Assembly: GCA_002335605.1 (NCBI GenBank) | Contig: BEDY01000004.1 | Coordinates: forward strand, 744,001 to 808,000 | Length of the DNA: 64,000 nucleotides | Direction: 5' to 3' | From: Prillingera fragicola | Lineage: Eukaryota; Basidiomycota; Tremellomycetes; Trichosporonales; Trichosporonaceae | Shown here: positions 62,330-64,000 of the stretch, one piece after another | Layout: each line of letters begins with the position of its first letter | Numbering within the stretch: the stretch's first letter is position 1 | The notes under the pieces: generated by a model | Told to the model about the DNA's origin: nothing | Databases searched by the model: none | Seen by the model: only the letters and a program-made list of their open reading frames with translations | Position numbers and translations under genes: made by a program

Positions 62330-64000
62330 TCAGTTGAACGCTTCGGGGGGGATGTCGGCCCGGATCTGCTGGAAGTTTGCGACAGCCAGTTCGAGATCCC
62401 AGTTGTTCTGTGCGAGGCACTGCTCGGAGAACATGGCGTTCATGCCAGAGCGCTGGTGCATCTGCTCGATGAGGACAGCCTTTTGTGCTGCCTCGTCGGT
62501 GGCGACGCCGGGGACGGGCACACCAGGCGCGGGCGTGACAACGGGGCCGATGGGCACGATGGTGATGTCGGGCTGCACGAGGGTGGGCTTGCCGTCAAAC
62601 GAGCCCGTGCCAAGGTAAGAGTGCACAACCATCATGTCGCTCAACACAACACAAGGCCAGCCCTTGGCAGCCGCGGTGGAACCGGCGGGTGCAGCTCCGA
62701 GAATGAAAGTGCGCGAAAACGAGCGGTATGTGCCAGAAGGCATCTCCTGGAACTCGCCCTGAATGACGGCAGAGATACGCTCGTTGTTCTCGTCAAAGTA
62801 CCAAGCGTCAATGCTCCACTTGGAGCCGTCGTCCAAGGGGTGCTTGGTCTCGGGAATCTTCTTGAGCCAGCGCGCAAACTCGAGCGGGTCCATGGGCGAC
62901 TTGAGCGTCTTGACGCGGTCCTCAATGTTGGTGCAGGTTCGGAAGAAGTTGCGGCCAGGAAGGTTGACCCACGCTTCAAACGATGTTGGCTGAGGGCGCG
63001 AAGAGCGCGAGCGCGAGACCTCCTGAGCCTGGAAAGATCGGCTGGGAAGAGTGTTGGCAGCGATAGAAACCGAAGCTTCGGGATGGTAGCCGTGAACGAC
63101 CTCGCTGCGGTCCTTGTCGTACAGGTTGAAGAAGATCTGGCAGAAGCCCATAACAGCGGCACGGCATGCCTCATTCTCCTCAAAGCTGCCCACAATGTCG
63201 AATGGGAATGTAAAGGGGCGTGCGCCGAGGGCCTTGCGCTCATCCTCGGTTCGCCTGACAACAGGTTTGCGCTCGACAGGGAAGACGATGCGGTTTAGCT
63301 GAACGCCGTCAAGAATGAGGAGGCCTGGGAAGCGGCGTAGAACGTCATGCTGGTATATCTCTGCACCGTTGGGCTTGGTGAGAAGGGCCTCGCGGAATCT
63401 GACGCCGTTGAGCTTGAGCTCGACAAGTGACTTCAGGCTTCCCTGACCAGTTGACGCTTTGCCCTTTTGTTCGCCAGCGGATTGGAGGTGCTTGAGTTCA
63501 TCGATCTTGTTAATCGGGTTGTCGCTAAGGTCGAGGGCACGGATGTGGGGGAGGCACATGGGAAGTCGGGCGAGCTGAGGCAAAATGTGAAAGTCGTTGT
63601 TGGCGAGCGAGAGAGTGTGGATGGGGTTTCCGGGCTGTTTTGTTGGCTGCAGTTCAAAATAATGTACTTACTGTCTCCAGCGTGTTGGCGATCAGTCGCC
63701 AGAATACGATTCCAACGTTGTGAGGTGCGTCGCGATGGCCAGGAGGCAAAATTCCTTGCTCCTTGAGCCACGGGTCCTCGCCAAGACGCTGAACGAGTTA
63801 GATTTGGGGTCGACCCTGTGTTTGCTCCCACTCACCGACATGTTCAAGACACCGGGGCCGACAAGGCGGCTGCGAAGCCATTCCTTAATGGCATCGCCAC
63901 GGAGGACTTCATTGAGCTTGCTGTGCTGTTGCTTCTGCACCTGGGCCTGCTTGGGGTTGTTGTCGCGCAGAACGTCTGGAGTGCCTTCCGGGGCCCGGCC
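62330..64000 (-). CDS. MEX67: mRNA export receptor Mex67/NXF1 (5' end outside window)
   Basis: Visible exons on the minus strand: 63836-64000 (continues beyond the window), 63672-63788 and 62330-63646. The frame is open through the window edge. There is a leucine-rich part (TLSLANNDFHILPQLARLP, LDLSDNPINKIDEL), then an NTF2-like domain (GFCQIFFNLYDKDRSEV, VHSYLGTGSF, PSGTYRSFSRTFILG) and a C-terminal UBA-like TAP-C domain (FSEQCLAQNNWDLELAV, FQQIRADIPPEAFN), which binds FG nucleoporins. Mex67 with Mtr2 carries mRNA through the nuclear pore. The RNA-binding N-terminus lies outside the window. It is convergent with SNU66. Confidence 0.93.

Noticed and set aside
1..64000. Transposons, viral genes, CRISPR arrays, rRNA
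   Set aside because: No integrase, reverse transcriptase, transposase, capsid or polymerase motifs, no terminal or regularly spaced repeats, and no rRNA-like sequence were seen.

Overview
Organism: this is nuclear DNA of a basidiomycete yeast, most likely a tremellomycete of the Trichosporonales (Trichosporon/Cutaneotrichosporon type). The evidence is dense genes on both strands, a strong preference for G or C at third codon positions, and many short introns (mostly 33-65 nt, GTNNGY donor, CTAAC/CTGAC-like branch site, CAG acceptor). The encoded set is fungal: Zn2Cys6 regulators, the Mak5, Nop13, Spt4, Snu66 and Mex67 types, and a combined polynucleotide kinase/phosphatase. I resolved 29 protein genes by hand splicing; nearly all close in frame over all exons. 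Genes at both window ends are cut. I saw no rRNA, tRNA, CRISPR, transposon or viral gene.

Left part (1-18.9 kb), mostly metabolic and accessory: 3' end of a phytanoyl-CoA dioxygenase-like gene; a Zn2Cys6 regulator; a xylitol/sorbitol-type polyol dehydrogenase divergent from a sugar porter; an anion-type MFS permease divergent from a class II aldolase-like gene; a second Zn2Cys6 regulator; SKP1; then an RpiB-type isomerase divergent from a D-erythronate dehydrogenase-like (DenD) gene.

Middle part (19-45 kb), mostly housekeeping: a nucleotide-sugar transporter, a degenerate kinase-like protein, a mitochondrial nucleotide/NAD-type carrier, a Nop13-like RNA-binding protein, YIF1, mitochondrial uS15, an Rrt8/EI24-type membrane protein, methylcrotonyl-CoA carboxylase alpha, a short-chain dehydrogenase, the MAK5 helicase, an HxxxDG acyltransferase, TRP4 and PNKP.

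Right part (46-64 kb): a third Zn2Cys6 regulator directly upstream of a dihydroxyacetone/erythrulose-type kinase, a 2.8 kb gap, a LIM-C1-RhoGAP protein, SPT4 divergent from SNU66, and the 3'-terminal part of MEX67.

Working together: the polyol dehydrogenase, sugar porter, anion permease, aldolase, RpiB-like isomerase, DenD-like dehydrogenase, DAK-type kinase and the nearby regulators could form a loose catabolic neighbourhood for tetritols/polyols and tetronates. CCGGAC-type elements recur in their promoters, most clearly five copies in 126 bp between the RpiB-like and DenD-like genes. This is inference from gene content and promoter words. The most unusual structural observations are twin introns at matching places in the two RRMs of the Nop13-like gene, several stop-free introns whose length is a multiple of three, a GC-AG intron in PNKP, a 7-nt last exon in SKP1 and a 30-nt G run in an SPT4 intron.
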